64,000 nucleotides of DNA, from NCBI GenBank assembly GCA_964555055.1, contig CAZKQW010000004.1:124001-188000 (forward strand). The letters run 5' to 3'. The stretch's first letter is position 1. Each line of letters begins with the position of its first letter. Positions 61,568 to 64,000 of this stretch are shown piece after piece. This DNA comes from GCA-016699445 sp964555055 (GTDB lineage: Bacteria > UBA10199 > JACPAL01 > GCA-016699445). The notes under the pieces are model-generated. The model saw only the letters and a list, made by a program, of their open reading frames with translations, was not told where the DNA came from and did no database searches. The translations under genes and the position numbers were made by a program.

Positions 61568-62038
61568 ATGGCAAGAAAAGGTCAGACACAAAAGCGCGAC
61601 ATCCTTCCCGATCCGAAGTTCAAGGATAAGCTCGTTTCCAAGCTTATCAATAAGATCATGCTGCAGGGTAAAAAGCCTGCGGCCGAGAAGATCGTCTACG
61701 AAGCCTTCAATCTCGTAAGCGAAAAGACCAAAGATGATCCTTTAAAGGTCTTCAAGGAATCCCTGGAGAACATCAAGCCCATGCTGGAGGTTCGTTCCCG
61801 TCGCGTGGGCGGTGCGACGTACCAAGTTCCGATGGAAGTGCGTCCCGATCGTAAGGTGTCGTTGGGGCTCCGTTGGCTCGTTCTTCACGCGCGTGAGCGT
61901 GGGGAGAAGTCGATGGAAGAGAAGTTGGCCGGTGAAATCCTCGATGCCTTGCAAAAGCGCGGCGGTTCCATCAAGAAGCGCGAGGACGTCCATCGCATGG
62001 CGGAAGCCAACCGTGCGTTCGCCCATTATCGCTGGTAA
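61568..62038 (+). CDS. rpsG: 30S ribosomal protein S7
   Basis: 156 residues, matching E. coli. Blocks include FKDKLVSKLINKIMLQGKK, RRVGGATYQVPMEVRPDRKVSLGLRWLV and the end NRAFAHYRW. S7 nucleates the 30S head and in E. coli represses its own operon by binding the S12-S7 intergenic RNA. Here only 20 nt separate rpsL and rpsG, so that specific site cannot be seen; the hairpin after rpsG may serve instead. Confidence 0.98.
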   Translation: MARKGQTQKRDILPDPKFKDKLVSKLINKIMLQGKKPAAEKIVYEAFNLVSEKTKDDPLKVFKESLENIKPMLEVRSRRVGGATYQVPMEVRPDRKVSLGLRWLVLHARERGEKSMEEKLAGEILDALQKRGGSIKKREDVHRMAEANRAFAHYRW

Positions 62039-62055
62039 CTTAAGGTGTTTTTAAA

Positions 62056-62090
62056 GAGGGGCAGGGTCAAACCTGCCCCTTATTTATTTT
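62056..62090 (+). terminator. hairpin with U tract between rpsG and fusA, abutting the start codon
   Basis: GGGGCAGG (62058-62065) pairs with CCTGCCCC (62072-62079) around a 6-nt loop, followed by TTATTTATTTTT. The fusA ATG is at 62092, so the U tract occupies the usual ribosome-binding region. It looks like an attenuator or partial terminator within the str operon. Confidence 0.7.
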
Positions 62091-62091
62091 T

Positions 62092-64000
62092 ATGTCCGAT
62101 GGTTCGTCCCATTCAAGCCCGCTGAGCCGTACCAGGAATATCGGCATCATCGCCCATATCGATGCGGGGAAGACGACGACGACGGAACGCATTCTCTTTT
62201 ACACCGGGACCAACCATAAGATTGGTGAAGTGGACGAAGGGACGGCAACCATGGATTGGATGCCCCAAGAGCAGGAGCGGGGAATCACGATCACGTCCGC
62301 GGCGACGACGTGTTTTTGGGAGGGTCGTCGCATCAATATCATTGATACGCCGGGGCATGTCGATTTCACGATCGAGGTCGAGCGGTCTCTGCGGGTTTTA
62401 GACGGGGCTGTCGGTGTTTTCTGCGGTGTTTCCGGGGTGCAGCCCCAGTCGGAGACGGTGTGGCGTCAAGCGAATCGATACAAAGTGCCGCGCATCGCCT
62501 TCGTGAATAAAATGGATCGGATCGGCGCCGACTTTTTCGCTGCCGTCCAATCCATGAAGGACAGATTGGGCGCGAACCCGGTGCCTTTCACGCTGCCGAT
62601 CGGCTCCGAGGATAATTTTCGGGGCGTCGTCGGATTATTGAGGAAGAAGGCTTTTCTGTTCGATGAAGCCTCGCAAGGATTGAAGATCCAAGAGATCGAT
62701 GTGCCCGAAGACATGCTCGAAACCGTCGAGGAGTACCGGGAGAGGCTGATCGAAGAGGTCGCCTCCCACGATGACGTCTTGATGGATCGTTACCTCGGCG
62801 GGCAGTCCCTTTCGGAGGAGGAAATCCTGGCAGGCGCCCGGAGAGCAACGATCGGTCTGAAGATGACTCCGGTTTTTTGCGGGTCTTCGTTCAAGAATAA
62901 GGGTGTGCAGTTGCTATTGGACGGCGTCGTGGATTTGCTGCCGTCGCCTCTGGATGTCCCTCCGATTCAAGGGTGGCAGCCGGGCGATAAAGATAAAGTC
63001 TTGGAGAGGAAGACGAACGTCGAAGAACCTTTCGCGGCTTTGGCGTTCAAGATTATGAATGATCCCTTCGTCGGAAGTCTCACGTACTTCCGCGTGTATT
63101 CGGGATCGCTCAAGAGCGGGACGTATTTTTACAATTCGACGAAGGGTAAAAGGGAGCGCGTGAGCCGCCTTTTGCGGATGCACGCGAACCGCCGCGAGGA
63201 AATCGAAGAAGTGAGCGCCGGAGACATAGCCGCCGTCGTCGGGTTGAAGCAGACGACGACGGGGGATACGATGTGCGAAGAGGGAAGGCCCATCGTGCTG
63301 GAGTCGATGGAGTTCCCGAATCCCGTGATCTCGGTGGCGATCGAGCCGAAGACGAACGCCGACCAGGATAAATTAGCGGCATCGTTAAATCGATTGGCCA
63401 TGGAGGATCCCTCCTTCAGGATGAAGGTCGATGTAGAAACGGGGCAGACGATCATTTCGGGGATGGGTGAACTTCACCTCGAGATCATCGTCGATCGGTT
63501 GTTGCGAGAGTTCAAAGTAGCCGCCAACGTGGGTAAACCCCAGGTGGCCTACCGAGAAACGTTTTTAGGAACGGTCGAGGCGGAGCATAAATATATCCGC
63601 CAAACCGGAGGTCGGGGCCAGTACGGACACGTCGCGCTGAAAGTGGAACCCCTCGAGCGGGGCAAGGGGAATGAGATTGTCGATGCGACCGTCGGCGGCG
63701 TCATTCCGAAAGAGTTTTTGCCGGCCGTCCGTAAGGGGATCGAAGAGTCCCTCGAAACCGGATTCTTGGTGGGATACCCGATCGTCGATGTGAAGGTGAC
63801 GATCCTGGGTGGTTCGTTCCATGAGGTGGATTCGTCGGAAATCGCCTTTAAAATAGCGGCTTCCTTGGCGATGCGAGAAGCTTCGGAGAAGGCCGGAATT
63901 TTATTGCTCGAACCGATGATGAAGCTTGAAGTTACCGTTCCGGAAGAGTATGTGGGCGCCGCCGTCGGGGACCTCAACGCACGGCGCGGGCGGATCGTGA
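62092..64000 (+). CDS. fusA: elongation factor G, cut at the window end
   Basis: Translocation GTPase. About 636 of roughly 690 residues are visible; no stop is reached. G-motifs are AHIDAGKTTTTERI (P-loop), RGITITSAATTC, IDTPGHVDF and NKMDRIG. Domain II starts near residue 300; domain IV has RQTGGRGQYGHVALKVEP; domain V begins near EPMMKLEVTVPEEYVG. The N-terminus SDGSSHSSPLSRTRNIGIIAHIDA is slightly extended compared with typical EF-G. No Shine-Dalgarno is present before the ATG; a hairpin and U tract lie there instead. Confidence 0.97.
   Translation, partial: MSDGSSHSSPLSRTRNIGIIAHIDAGKTTTTERILFYTGTNHKIGEVDEGTATMDWMPQEQERGITITSAATTCFWEGRRINIIDTPGHVDFTIEVERSLRVLDGAVGVFCGVSGVQPQSETVWRQANRYKVPRIAFVNKMDRIGADFFAAVQSMKDRLGANPVPFTLPIGSEDNFRGVVGLLRKKAFLFDEASQGLKIQEIDVPEDMLETVEEYRERLIEEVASHDDVLMDRYLGGQSLSEEEILAGARRATIGLKMTPVFCGSSFKNKGVQLLLDGVVDLLPSPLDVPPIQGWQPGDKDKVLERKTNVEEPFAALAFKIMNDPFVGSLTYFRVYSGSLKSGTYFYNSTKGKRERVSRLLRMHANRREEIEEVSAGDIAAVVGLKQTTTGDTMCEEGRPIVLESMEFPNPVISVAIEPKTNADQDKLAASLNRLAMEDPSFRMKVDVETGQTIISGMGELHLEIIVDRLLREFKVAANVGKPQVAYRETFLGTVEAEHKYIRQTGGRGQYGHVALKVEPLERGKGNEIVDATVGGVIPKEFLPAVRKGIEESLETGFLVGYPIVDVKVTILGGSFHEVDSSEIAFKIAASLAMREASEKAGILLLEPMMKLEVTVPEEYVGAAVGDLNARRGRIV

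Overview
The window is a gene-dense chromosomal segment of a Gram-negative bacterium. LolA, an FtsK-LolA gene pair, a C-terminal outer-membrane barrel and many Sec signal peptides show the envelope type. Several traits recall deltaproteobacterial lineages (Myxococcota or Bdellovibrionota-like candidate groups): a PelF/PelG exopolysaccharide pair, a very long S41 peptidase of the Myxococcus MXAN_5808 type, cysteine-rich CGDG/CDDGN repeats, and large secreted proteins with Gly/Ser linkers. This assignment is an inference; no 16S gene is present and no search was run.

Layout. 1-5.6 kb: the end of a pel-like operon (HEAT-like protein, pelF, pelG), an M20 peptidase and a small membrane protein, closed by a terminator. 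5.6-9.7 kb: an HU gene facing away, a fused NitT/TauT-type ABC permease with its ATPase, then an SCP2 protein behind three tandem hairpins. 9.7-13.8 kb: racemase-like CoA enzyme, NAD synthase, RsmI, and a two-gene nucleotidyltransferase module. 13.8-16.7 kb: a secreted metalloprotease gene lying between a decayed copy of the purU 3' end and the intact purU. 16.7-24.5 kb: trpF, a minus-strand operon (S41 peptidase, ribF, aroE, prepilin), and two secreted proteins including a matrixin-like protease. 24.5-29.7 kb: overlapping operon ftsK-lolA-comF-suhB-like-TPR. 29.7-40 kb: accessory island of three giant secreted proteins (FG-GAP propeller, beta-helix, second propeller) that share Gly/Ser linkers and a conserved C-terminal tail ending in SSGGCSC. 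40-46.9 kb: a second nucleotidyltransferase module, a hydrolase, trpC, an outer-membrane barrel, a short proS lacking its editing insertion, pyrF and a small charged protein. 46.9-64 kb: rlmB followed by the classic cluster tRNA-Thr/Tyr/Gly/Thr-tuf-rpmG-tRNA-Trp-secE-nusG-rplKAJL-rpoBC-rpsL-rpsG-fusA, the last running off the window.

How it works together. The last 17 kb is the core translation and transcription cluster, and much of the middle is housekeeping metabolism and envelope biogenesis. The accessory signal is concentrated in secreted or surface proteins, in two NTase modules that look like toxin-antitoxin pairs, and in exopolysaccharide export. Both Shine-Dalgarno starts and starts that look leaderless occur; in the latter a -10 box lies only 6-7 nt before the ATG. 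The most unusual items are the shared CSC tail, the purU-flanked protease gene, the leaderless promoter pattern, and hairpins that abut start codons.
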